Assembly: GCA_964202965.1 (NCBI GenBank)
Contig: CAXNKG010000001.1
Location: 1 to 64,000, forward strand
Reading direction: 5' to 3'
Source: CAXNKG01 sp964202965
GTDB lineage: Bacteria; Acidobacteriota; Vicinamibacteria; Vicinamibacterales; UBA2999
Length of the DNA stretch: 64,000 nucleotides
The notes below the pieces were generated by a model. It saw only the letters and a list, made by a program, of their open reading frames with translations, was not told where the DNA came from and searched no databases. The translations under genes and the position numbers were made by a program. Of the stretch, positions 1 through 6,718 are shown piece after piece. Every line of letters starts with the position of its first letter. The first letter of the stretch is position 1.

Positions 1-94
1 CGAACAACGCCGCCATCGCCGCATATGAGCCTTCCCCTCGTTCGTACGCCGCCACCGCGCGTTCCCGCAACGCCACGTCATATGCATTGGCCAT
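1..94 (-). CDS. IS630-type transposase, N-terminal fragment (cut by window edge)
   Basis: The minus strand opens an ATG at 94 and stays open to the window edge, giving 31 residues that start MANAYDVALRERAVAAYERG. The pattern of a short N-terminus, LRER, then an acidic/glycine turn is the usual beginning of the helix-turn-helix domain of IS630-family (Tc1/mariner-like) transposases. Only the first helices are visible; the catalytic DDE domain would lie to the left, outside the window. The gene begins only about 30 bp from the end of the FRG gene, so the insertion sequence abuts, and probably interrupts, the recombination site that should follow that gene. I infer the family from the N-terminus only; another IS630-like HTH protein is possible. 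Confidence 0.7.
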   Translation of the reverse strand, partial: MANAYDVALRERAVAAYERGEGSYAAMAALF

Positions 95-134
95 GGCGTC
101 AGTAAAGTACACTTCGTTCGGCAATTCAAGTGCC
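1..134 (-). mobile_element. End of an IS630-like insertion sequence
   Basis: The transposase start at 94 and the 40 bp outside it should contain the terminal inverted repeat of the element. The exact end cannot be fixed because the other end lies outside the window. IS630 elements insert at TA, and a TA is present at 137-138, directly in the start of the FRG cassette's attC arm. Confidence 0.45.
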
Positions 135-141
135 GTTAGGG
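126..141 (-). other. Truncated attC arm of the FRG cassette
   Basis: On the minus strand CCCTAAC (141-135) is followed at once by the FRG stop codon (128-126), the same geometry as the TIR stop inside the intact attC at 931-989. No matching GTTRRRY arm follows before the IS630-like transposase start at 94, so the site appears cut by the insertion sequence. This is inferred from a 7-bp box plus position. Confidence 0.4.
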
Positions 142-917
142 ATTAAGCCCTGAAGATCGGGATAAAAGTTGAACGCCGTCAGCCCGGCGCTCGCCAAGTA
201 TTCCTCGGCATCGTCAAAGAGTTCGCTCGGCAACGTAATCTTAACGATTCGTTCATCGTGGGCGAGCACTCCGCCGAACTGCTCATCCAATGGCTTGAAC
301 GTATCTCCAAACACAGTGAACATGGAACGCTGCGCGACCATCCGGGAGTTCGCGAACACAGGGAACGCGGCGACTGTGGGCACAGCCTTCTCGTCAGGAA
401 CCCATTTCGGGTGCCATAGTCTTGTGTTCACGCGCGCGTCTTGAGTGTCGTCGTCGCCCAAGGAAAGGAGTCCGTTTTCGCCAAGGGCTCTATGGTTCAG
501 TGCTTGACCGTCGAGCACCCAGATGGCGGCGTCCTGATCACGTCGGCGGTTCAGCTGTGCAAAAAACACAGCGCAAGCAAAGCTTTCTGTCCAGTCCATC
601 AGTCGCGTGGGAATTCCAAAATGTTGCATTGCGAACAAGACACCCCACGGACTACGCTCCGTCTCATTCAGAAGCTGCCAAGCGTCGGCTTGGAATTTCC
701 TGTACAGCGTCTTCAGTTCGCTACGAAGCAGCGTAATCTGTTCGGCCTCGGTTTCGAAAGCCTGCGCCCCATCCGTGACTCGCAAAATGTGTCGATGTCC
801 CGTCGACAACAGCTTCCAGTCCGCACACCGGTGTCCGCGATACCAAGCGAGCGATCCGTCGGACTCAAACCTCTCATGTAGTAATTGCGCGCGAGTAACG
901 AGTTCGGACCATGTCAT
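126..917 (-). CDS. FRG-domain protein
   Basis: A 263-residue protein of the FRG family. Visible family marks are WYRGH near residue 25, the central FGIPTRLMDWT motif near residue 100, and a late RMVAQRSMFTVFG segment near residue 195. FRG proteins have no established biochemical activity but are often found in phage-defence and mobile regions. The start ATG at 917 is 14 bp after the 59-bp attC site at 931-989, as in an integron cassette, and the stop codon lies inside the first arm of what should be its own attC (CCCTAAC at 141-135). It has no signal peptide or membrane segment, so it is probably cytoplasmic. The IS630-like element begins right after it. The gene looks complete despite the insertion. 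Confidence 0.85.
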   Translation of the reverse strand: MTWSELVTRAQLLHERFESDGSLAWYRGHRCADWKLLSTGHRHILRVTDGAQAFETEAEQITLLRSELKTLYRKFQADAWQLLNETERSPWGVLFAMQHFGIPTRLMDWTESFACAVFFAQLNRRRDQDAAIWVLDGQALNHRALGENGLLSLGDDDTQDARVNTRLWHPKWVPDEKAVPTVAAFPVFANSRMVAQRSMFTVFGDTFKPLDEQFGGVLAHDERIVKITLPSELFDDAEEYLASAGLTAFNFYPDLQGLIPNGT

Positions 918-930
918 GATGATTCTGTCG

Positions 931-989
931 GCCTAACGACGAGCGATAAGCGGCAGGCGAAGCCTGTCCGCTTCATCGCTTTGTTAGAC
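931..989 (-). other. Integron attC recombination site (59-bp element)
   Basis: On the minus strand the site runs from GTCTAAC (989-983; RYYYAAC box) to GTTAGGC (937-931; GTTRRRY box) over exactly 59 bp. The two halves fold into an imperfect hairpin: TAACAAAGCGATGAAGCGG against CCGCTTATCGCTCGTCGTTA, closed by CAGGC/GCCTG around TTC, with unpaired bases on one side only, as in classical attC sites. The TIR gene stop (975-973) lies inside the site and the FRG start follows 14 bp after it. Box sequence, length, foldback and gene spacing all agree. Confidence 0.88.
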
Positions 990-1851
990 GCCTCTGGCGC
1001 GGAGCCTTCGTCGGGGTCCTGGCCTGAGGGTCGACGAAGTCCCCTGCATTCACCCAGTCTGTTCCGCTCGTGTCGACATCGCAGCCGGCATTCCTAAGCT
1101 TCGTCGCGAACTCCTGCCGTCGCGCGTAATCGTTGGACATGTGGACAACATGCCGCCCTGCCACGTCACTAAATTCGCGAACATTCCCGACCTGCGCAAT
1201 CACTGTCCGATCCGGATGAGTAGCGAACGCCATGCCTGCCTCGAATAGCACGTTGGGGCGCGCTTGGCCGGTCAGCACTCGCTCGTACGGCTTGTCGCTT
1301 AGCTGTAGTAGATCTGGACGAAGTTGGGCGAGATCGTCTGGTGTCATCAGCACGACGATGGCACGGGCCTTCGCGAAAGCCGCGTCTAGAATCTCGCCCA
1401 CATAGGGCGCAGCCTTCTTGCTCAACGCGATAGCCGACGTCCACTCGATCGGCTTGACATCGATGGACCTGAGGAAGGCGAACATCGCATTCTTCGCTGC
1501 ACCGTCGCGGCCGTGCACGACGAAGACTGCGTTGGGTGTCGAGCGCCCTGACGACTTTGCGGCACGCTTCTTCGCCACTGATGCGCCGATTCGGCCAGGA
1601 ATTGCCTGCGGTACCGCGGGGGGCGGCGCAACAGGCGAGCCGGCACTTCGCAACTGGGAGAGCTCGTCGCTACTTGCGTATTTGTTGATGGTGAGACCAG
1701 TGTCAGCGCCTACACGGATCGCCGCGAGGTGCCGCGGAAGGAGTTCCGCGCTCGCTGTCTGCTTGATTCGAGCGTACACCTGGGCCTGACTGAGGCCAGT
1801 CCTCTTTATGATCGCAGCGAGCAGCGCAGGGTTGATCTTCGCCATTGGCAC
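973..1851 (-). CDS. TIR-like nucleotide-binding effector with N-terminal HTH-like region
   Basis: A 292-residue protein. Residues 107-258 match the prokaryotic TIR-like family (PF10137 type): FVVHGRD at 110-116, VVLMTPDD at 166-173 and RPNVLFEAGMAF at 198-209, where E204 sits at the position of the catalytic glutamate of TIR NADases. Residues 5-60 (IKRTGLSQAQVYARIK) resemble a small helix-turn-helix often found in front of this domain; residues 75-106 are a basic, proline-rich linker. Members of this family act as NAD-degrading effectors in CBASS, Pycsar and related immunity; that activity here is inference. The gene is last of a tightly packed three-gene operon: its GTG at 1851 shares a base with the upstream TAG, or ATG at 1845 may be used. 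Its final codons and stop come from the attC site. Confidence 0.88.
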   Translation of the reverse strand: MPMAKINPALLAAIIKRTGLSQAQVYARIKQTASAELLPRHLAAIRVGADTGLTINKYASSDELSQLRSAGSPVAPPPAVPQAIPGRIGASVAKKRAAKSSGRSTPNAVFVVHGRDGAAKNAMFAFLRSIDVKPIEWTSAIALSKKAAPYVGEILDAAFAKARAIVVLMTPDDLAQLRPDLLQLSDKPYERVLTGQARPNVLFEAGMAFATHPDRTVIAQVGNVREFSDVAGRHVVHMSNDYARRQEFATKLRNAGCDVDTSGTDWVNAGDFVDPQARTPTKAPRQRRLTKR

Positions 1852-2114
1852 TACCGCTTCGGCTTCCGAGCCTTCCCCGCTGTTCTCTCGCGTTTCTGAA
1901 TGGAAAGCTGAACACTAACGGTATTCCGAGTTGTGCCGAGCAGAGCCGCGATCTCGGATGACCGGAAGCCGGCTCTATTCAGGAGGGCAATCTGCTCCGG
2001 TTGCTTTCGCTCTTGGACAAGTAGCAATGCCAATAGATTGACTAGCTTCGATTCGAATGCAGTCAGACCATCCGGCTGGCCTTCAGATTCTTCATCGACG
2101 TTTGGCTTTGGCAT
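1851..2114 (-). CDS. Small HTH protein (sigma-70 region 4-like), cassette gene 2
   Basis: An 87-residue basic protein. An acidic N-terminus is followed by a helical segment (residues 20-40) and a helix-turn-helix of sigma-70 region 4 or GerE type: EQIALLNRAGF then EIAALLGTTRNTVSVQ. It ends in a lysine/arginine-rich tail. The start ATG at 2114 is preceded by a GGAAAG ribosome site and overlaps the end of the upstream gene by 23 bp; its stop overlaps the TIR start, so the three genes are translationally coupled. The HTH core resembles the upstream protein (EQ..L..LG...ED.A.VVGST), suggesting an old duplication. A role as repressor or sensor partner of the TIR effector is inference. Confidence 0.72.
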   Translation of the reverse strand: MPKPNVDEESEGQPDGLTAFESKLVNLLALLLVQERKQPEQIALLNRAGFRSSEIAALLGTTRNTVSVQLSIQKRERTAGKARKPKR

Positions 2115-2343
2115 TCTTTCCGTTTCCCTTCCTGGCTTTTGCTTGCCGCGAGAGTTCCCGCAGCGAGGCCGGCGTGCTGCCGACAACTCCGGCGCGATCC
2201 TCAAGCGGCAGGCCTAGCTTTTCGAGAAACTCGGCCTGCTCAAGGAGCGACTTGTCCGCGTACCGAGAGTTCTTCAAGCACAAATACGCCAAGCATCGAG
2301 CCGTGATGGCCGACCAGTTCGCTTCGTCTTCAGCGTTCTTCAT
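2092..2343 (-). CDS. Small HTH-like protein, cassette gene 1
   Basis: An 83-residue protein starting at ATG 2343 (MKNAEDEANWSAITARCLAY). The middle, EQAEFLEKLGLPLEDRAGVV then GSTPASLREL, aligns by eye with the HTH of the next gene, so it is probably a diverged paralogue. The C-terminus is lysine-rich and suits nucleic-acid binding. It is the first gene of the operon with the second HTH gene and the TIR gene, and starts about 85 bp after an attC-like site, which fits a multi-gene cassette. I do not recognise a named family. The two cysteines in ARCLAYLCLKN are a visible feature of unknown meaning. Confidence 0.65.
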   Translation of the reverse strand: MKNAEDEANWSAITARCLAYLCLKNSRYADKSLLEQAEFLEKLGLPLEDRAGVVGSTPASLRELSRQAKARKGNGKNAKAKRR

Positions 2344-2426
2344 TCTCGCCCTTCTGAGGATGGTCTGGATTGCCCTCCGACCAGTGCGTCTAACTATTCT
2401 TGGAGTAGACCGCGACGCCCGGCTGC

Positions 2427-2492
2427 AGCTAACGCCGTCGCCTTCCTCAGGCCGCGATCGCACCCAAGTGCCTGACGGGCGGGATGTTAGCA
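2427..2492 (-). other. Candidate attC site upstream of the TIR cassette
   Basis: On the minus strand TGCTAAC (2492-2486) and GTTAGCT (2433-2427) are outer boxes, and TCAGGC/GCCTGA are inner complementary boxes around a 17-base loop. The spacers between outer and inner boxes are longer and less paired than in the site at 931-989, so this is weaker. Its position before the first cassette gene is as expected. Confidence 0.42.
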
Positions 2493-2725
2493 CGCTAAAT
2501 GTTCACACACCGTTGCCGTGCATGGCTGCAAGGACCCGCGTTATGTGCGCGGACTCGCAGCTAACGGCGGCCCAAAGAACTCGGCCTCGAGCGCAACCCA
2601 CGGATAGCACAAGACTTCCCACGGGCGACGCGGCGCACCCTCCACGGTTACACGCAGCCGCCCGCAGCCAACGACGGTGCCATGGAGCCGTGGGCTGGGC
2701 TGTCCTGGGCGTTGGGCGTTGCCGA

Positions 2726-2731
2726 TAGAAT
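2726..2731 (+). promoter_or_regulatory. -10 box (TAGAAT) of the acyl-CoA ligase gene
   Basis: TAGAAT ends 6 nt before GTG 2738, a spacing that puts the transcript start at or next to the start codon. No clear -35 box is seen. Confidence 0.5.
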
Positions 2732-2737
2732 GTGCGC

Positions 2738-4438
2738 GTGCATCGATGGCTCGCGCACTACGACGACGACGTCGCGCCCAGTGTCGCGCCGTATCCCGAT
2801 AAGACCCTCCTCGACTATCTTTCCGATCTCGCGCGCGAGCATGGCGACAGGCCGGCCTTGTTCTTCAAGGGGACGGCCACGTCCTATCGCGCGCTGGACG
2901 ACCAGAGCACGGCCTGCGCCGCGGCGCTGGCGGCGCTTGGCGTGTGTCCCGGCGACCGCGTAGGCCTGCTCCTCCCGAATTGTCCCCAGTTCTTCGTCGC
3001 CGAGTTCGGCGCCTGGAAGGCGGGCGCGGTGGTCGTCCCGCTCAATCCGATCTACACAGAGCGGGAGATCGAGTCCACGCTCACGGCCACCGGCACGACG
3101 GCCGTCGTGGCGCTGACGCCCTTCTATCAGCGGATCAAGAACATCCAGGCGCGGACGGCGGTCCGTACGGTCATCGCGACTTCGATCAAGGAATACCTGC
3201 CGCCGATGCTCAGGGTGCTCTTTACCCTGTTCAAAGAAAAGAAAGGCGGCCACCGGATTCAGGTTCAGCCCGACGACCGCTGGCTGCAGGCCCTGCTGTC
3301 GGCGCACGCCGGTTCACCACGCCCGGATGTCACAGTCCGGCCCGACGACCGGGCGGTGATTCTCTCGAGCGGCGGCACCACAGGCACACCCAAGGGGGTG
3401 GTCGGCCTCCATCGTCACTACGTCGCCGCCGGCCTGCAGCTCCACGCCTGGACCAAATCGGCGCTCCGGCCCTGGGTTGACGCGATCATGCTGCCGCTGC
3501 CGATGTTCCACGTGTACGCGAACGTCGGCGTGCAGCCGATGGCGTTCGTGGCGCCGGCCCCGCTGGCGCTCGTGCCGAATCCACGCGATATCGGAGACCT
3601 GCTGAAGACCATCAAGCAGGTCAAGCCGGCCTTCTTCAACGGCATCCCGACGCTCTACACCGCGATCCTCAATCATCCGGACGTGCGCGCGGGGAAGGTG
3701 GACCTGAGCTCCATCAAGTTGTGCTTCTCCGGGGCGGCGGCGTTGATGGCCGAAACGAAGCGGCAGTTCGAGAAGGCGACGGGCGCCCGGATTGTCGAAG
3801 GCTATTCGCTGACTGAAGGGATGATGGCGTGCTGCGTCAATCCGGTGAAGGGGCCCAACAAGATCGGCTCGATCGGGCTTCCGCTCCCCGACGTGGAAGT
3901 CCGGATCGTCGAGGCGGAAAAGGGCGAGCAGGACATGCCGCCGGGCGAGATGGGCGAATTGATTCTGCGAGCGCCGCAACACCTGTCGGAGTACTGGAAC
4001 AATCCCGCGGAAACGGCGGACACGCTCCGTATCCACGGTCCCGGGGCGGCGTGGGTCCACACCGGCGACCTCGCGTACATGGACGAGGAGGGATACATCT
4101 TTCTCGTCGACCGCAAGAAGGACATGCTGAAAACCAGCGGCTTCCAGGTGTGGCCGCGGGAGATCGAAGAAGTCCTGACGGCGCATCCGGCCGTGCAGGA
4201 AGTAAGCGTCGCAGGAATCCCCGACGCGCTGAAGGGCGAGGTGGCGAAGGCGTGGGTCGTGCTGAAAGCGGGAGCTGCCGCGACCGAAGACGAATTGCGC
4301 GGGTTCTGCCGCGAGCGGCTCGCTCCTTACAAGGTGCCGGCGGCGGTCGAGTTCCGGAAGGACCTGCCGAAGACGATGGTGGGCAAGGTCCTGCGGAGAG
4401 TGCTCGTGGAAGAAACGAAAGCAGCGAAAGCGCGCTGA
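2738..4438 (+). CDS. fadD: Long-chain fatty acid--CoA ligase (AMP-forming)
   Basis: About 566 residues of the adenylate-forming family, which activates fatty acids to acyl-CoA through an acyl-adenylate at the cytoplasmic face of the membrane. The P-loop-like AMP motif LSSGGTTGTPKGVV is near residue 210, the GYSLTEG motif near 355, the hinge region TGDLAYMDEEGYIFLVDRKK near 450, and the C-terminal catalytic lysine lies in PKTMVGKVLRR. Length is normal. GTG at 2732 is also possible, but 2738 fits the TAGAAT box better and both give the same protein apart from two residues. The stop is one base from the stop of the convergent pxpA gene. Exact chain-length preference cannot be read. Confidence 0.92.
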   Translation: MHRWLAHYDDDVAPSVAPYPDKTLLDYLSDLAREHGDRPALFFKGTATSYRALDDQSTACAAALAALGVCPGDRVGLLLPNCPQFFVAEFGAWKAGAVVVPLNPIYTEREIESTLTATGTTAVVALTPFYQRIKNIQARTAVRTVIATSIKEYLPPMLRVLFTLFKEKKGGHRIQVQPDDRWLQALLSAHAGSPRPDVTVRPDDRAVILSSGGTTGTPKGVVGLHRHYVAAGLQLHAWTKSALRPWVDAIMLPLPMFHVYANVGVQPMAFVAPAPLALVPNPRDIGDLLKTIKQVKPAFFNGIPTLYTAILNHPDVRAGKVDLSSIKLCFSGAAALMAETKRQFEKATGARIVEGYSLTEGMMACCVNPVKGPNKIGSIGLPLPDVEVRIVEAEKGEQDMPPGEMGELILRAPQHLSEYWNNPAETADTLRIHGPGAAWVHTGDLAYMDEEGYIFLVDRKKDMLKTSGFQVWPREIEEVLTAHPAVQEVSVAGIPDALKGEVAKAWVVLKAGAAATEDELRGFCRERLAPYKVPAAVEFRKDLPKTMVGKVLRRVLVEETKAAKAR

Positions 4439-4439
4439 C

Positions 4440-5222
4440 CTAGCTGCGGCCTACCGGCAGAACGTCGATACCGGCGGCCTCGAGCGCCGACCTGACGCGG
4501 GCCGCCAGCTCCGCGGCTCCAGGGGTGTCGCCGTGGACGCAGAGCGTGTCAACGCGGATCGCGATCGCGCGACCGTCCACCGCGTCCACGAAGCCGTCGC
4601 GAACCATGCGCATCGCCCTGGTCACCACGGCATCCGGATCGTCAATCACCGACCCGGGCTGCTGCCGCGATACGAGCGCGCCGTCCGGACTGTAGGCGCG
4701 GTCGGCAAAACCCTCGCATGCCGTGCGAAGCCCGGCGCGCGTGCCGGCCGCAATCAGTTCGGATCCCGGCAGCCCGAACAGGATCAGCGAGCGATCGATC
4801 ACGGCGGTCGCCCGCGCGATCGCATCCGCCAGCGCCGCGTCGCGAGCGGCCATGTTGAACAGAGCGCCATGCGGCTTGACGTGCTGGAGCCGGACGCCCT
4901 GCGCCGCCGCAATCGCCGCGAGCGCGCCGACCTGATACGCCACGAAATCTTCGACATCGGCCGGAGCGACCTGAATTTCACGACGGCCGAAGCCTTCGAG
5001 ATCCGGGAAGCCGGGGTGAGCGCCCACCGCCACGCCGTGGGCCGCAGCAAGCGCCACCGTATCGCGCATGACGCCGGGATCTCCCGCGTGAAATCCACAG
5101 GCGACGCTGGCCGACGTGATGTGCGGCATGAGCGCGGCATCGTGCGCCACGCCGCTATCGTGTGCGGCAGCGCCCCGACGGCCCTCGCCAACGTCAGCGT
5201 TCAGGTCGACGCGCATCACCAT
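4440..5222 (-). CDS. pxpA: 5-oxoprolinase subunit PxpA (LamB/YcsF family)
   Basis: A 260-residue protein of the LamB/YcsF family, subunit A of the ATP-dependent 5-oxoprolinase that opens pyroglutamate to glutamate. Family marks are VDLNADVGEG at the N-terminus, SVACGFHAGDP near residue 40, GAHPGFPD near 68, HVKPHGALFN near 114 and VDTLCVHGDT near 225. The usual partners PxpB and PxpC are not next to it, so they may lie elsewhere. ATG at 5222 and ATG at 5216 are both possible. It converges on the acyl-CoA ligase with a 1-bp gap. Confidence 0.92.
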   Translation of the reverse strand: MVMRVDLNADVGEGRRGAAAHDSGVAHDAALMPHITSASVACGFHAGDPGVMRDTVALAAAHGVAVGAHPGFPDLEGFGRREIQVAPADVEDFVAYQVGALAAIAAAQGVRLQHVKPHGALFNMAARDAALADAIARATAVIDRSLILFGLPGSELIAAGTRAGLRTACEGFADRAYSPDGALVSRQQPGSVIDDPDAVVTRAMRMVRDGFVDAVDGRAIAIRVDTLCVHGDTPGAAELAARVRSALEAAGIDVLPVGRS

Positions 5223-5390
5223 CGGTCATACACGGAATGTAATTCCTGCCGCCAAAGTTGAAACCTCGGCGGAGCTGAAATGGCGGTTTTTGTTGAGGTT
5301 TTTCGCGGCACAACCGTTGCCCTCGGCAGGAGCGTCGGTCTGTGGTTTACGGCGAAATGTCGTAAATGCTGGGGGAGCCAGGCCGGCAGG

Positions 5391-5426
5391 ACAGGACGGG
5401 GCGCTTCGGCGTCCCATCCTGTTTCC
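5391..5426 (-). terminator. Strong hairpin after the DGQHR gene
   Basis: AGGACGGGGCGC pairs with GCGTCCCATCCT around a TTCG tetraloop (5405-5408), with one C-A mismatch. It begins just past the stop codon of the DGQHR gene on the minus strand. There is no T-run, so it is a terminator-like or 3'-stabilising hairpin and not a canonical terminator. The rest of 5223-5390 shows no gene. Confidence 0.5.
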
Positions 5427-5431
5427 TTGGC

Positions 5432-6562
5432 CTAGACGCCCGCGCCTTCCGGATATTCCAGCGCCAGCTTGAGTTCACGCGCCAGCGTATCGACCGTCGT
5501 GCCGCTGCGCTTCCATGCGCCCTCGGACTCGAATCGCTGATCGCCGATACGACGGCCCCACGGGGCGATCACACGGCCGATCGCGCGGAAGTCGCTCCGA
5601 TCGGCATGCTCCTGATCGAGCCGGCGGACGACATCGGGGGCGACGCGGATGAACGCCCGCAGCGCGGTCGCCGACCTGATGCTGTACTTGCGGCCGTTCC
5701 AGGCGGCACCAAAGACCACCGCCACCTGCTTGAAGTAGTTCACATAGAACTTCTTCCCGTCCTCGCGGAAGTCCGCGGACTTGCGCGGCCCGCCGAACGC
5801 ATCGCCGGCAAAGAGTTTCTTGAGCTCCTGCGCCAGCGGCGCCTGCGCGACGCGGCCGCGGCCGACGCCCAGCAGCTTGATTTCGCCGTGCAGCGGCGAA
5901 TCCTCCCGGTCGTTGAGCGCCCGGACGATGTCGTGCGCGGCGGCCAGCGACTCGTCGCGGTACAACTGGCGGCCCGACAGGGTGACCAGATGCGACGAGT
6001 TCAACCGCGTGTGCTTCGCATTGATCGTCACGAACATCTGGACGATGTGATCCTCCGGCAGCCGGTCGAAGATGATGGCCGGCACCGAGAAGTCCTGGTC
6101 GCGGATGTTCTCGATGTCCGCGTGCAGCGCAAGCAGGCGATGCTGTCCGTCGATCGCGCGCAGGATGCCCTCGCGCTCCGGCACCTTCAGGCGGCCGACG
6201 ACCGCCCCAGGCTCGACCGGCTCGAACGACAGCTTCTCATCGCACGAGATGATGACCGCGCCCGGAATGGACGGCAGGTCGCGTGCCTGGCGGCATTGCT
6301 CGTAATACTGGACGAGTTCGTCGATCTTTCGCCTGATGATCTGGCGCTGGTAGGCCTTCTCGCTCGACGCGATGCGGCGCTCCAGGAGGTCCCAGTTGAC
6401 CTTGGACGGGGCTTTTTTCTTGCCTCCCCGAACCGGCTGGCCCGACTCTCCATAGCTCAGGACCTCAAACCGTACGAGCTTGTCAATGTCGCTGGCGGTG
6501 AGCGAAGCTTGGTAAAACTGCACACCAAACTGCTGCATTCGTATGGCAGCCACGCTTATCAT
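5432..6562 (-). CDS. DGQHR-domain protein (DndB-like)
   Basis: A 376-residue protein with the DGQHR motif (IDGQHRLLAL near residue 140), followed by FVTINAKHTRL and LVTLSGRQLY, the standard layout of the DGQHR/DndB family. DndB is the transcription regulator of phosphorothioate DNA modification, and relatives occur in other restriction or DNA-binding settings. Here no dnd, ssp or restriction gene lies next to it, so it is an orphan and its role is open. ATG 6562 has a GAGAGG ribosome site 8 nt upstream; ATG 6538 is an alternative. No membrane segment is visible. Confidence 0.85.
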   Translation of the reverse strand: MISVAAIRMQQFGVQFYQASLTASDIDKLVRFEVLSYGESGQPVRGGKKKAPSKVNWDLLERRIASSEKAYQRQIIRRKIDELVQYYEQCRQARDLPSIPGAVIISCDEKLSFEPVEPGAVVGRLKVPEREGILRAIDGQHRLLALHADIENIRDQDFSVPAIIFDRLPEDHIVQMFVTINAKHTRLNSSHLVTLSGRQLYRDESLAAAHDIVRALNDREDSPLHGEIKLLGVGRGRVAQAPLAQELKKLFAGDAFGGPRKSADFREDGKKFYVNYFKQVAVVFGAAWNGRKYSIRSATALRAFIRVAPDVVRRLDQEHADRSDFRAIGRVIAPWGRRIGDQRFESEGAWKRSGTTVDTLARELKLALEYPEGAGV

Positions 6563-6674
6563 GTGAGGTCCTCTCCGGGCTCTTTCTGGCGATGCATGGA
6601 AGAGGCGAATTGTATCGGCCTGCGGAGCCGTTGCTCAACCCGTTTTTCGGTTTATTTTCGGAACAGCGCAGGGC

Positions 6675-6680
6675 TACAAT
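6675..6680 (+). promoter_or_regulatory. -10 box (TACAAT) of the DUF5916 gene
   Basis: TACAAT lies 39 bp before the start and an AT-rich stretch (TTTATTTTC, 6651-6659) lies at the -35 position. Unlike many genes here this one has a leader and a perfect AAGGAG ribosome site at 6711-6716. Confidence 0.5.
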
Positions 6681-6718
6681 CTTGATGACTGCTCTATCTA
6701 TAACGGTAACAAGGAGTT

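Larger units (their letters stand above)
2344..2731. other. 388-bp non-coding boundary between cassette region and chromosome core
   Basis: No credible gene is seen. It holds the attC-like site at 2427-2492, a second copy of GCAGCTAAC at 2557-2565 (first at 2425-2433), and GCGTTATGTGC at 2539-2549, all resembling attC or attI core boxes. No integrase gene fits, so the cassettes look like an array without integrase, or the end of one. Confidence 0.5.

Noticed and set aside
5340..5430. A possible riboswitch in the region with GGGGGAGCCAGGCC and a TTCG hairpin
   Set aside because: It lies after the stop codons of flanking genes and not in front of one, and I could not match any riboswitch core; the hairpin is better read as a transcript end.
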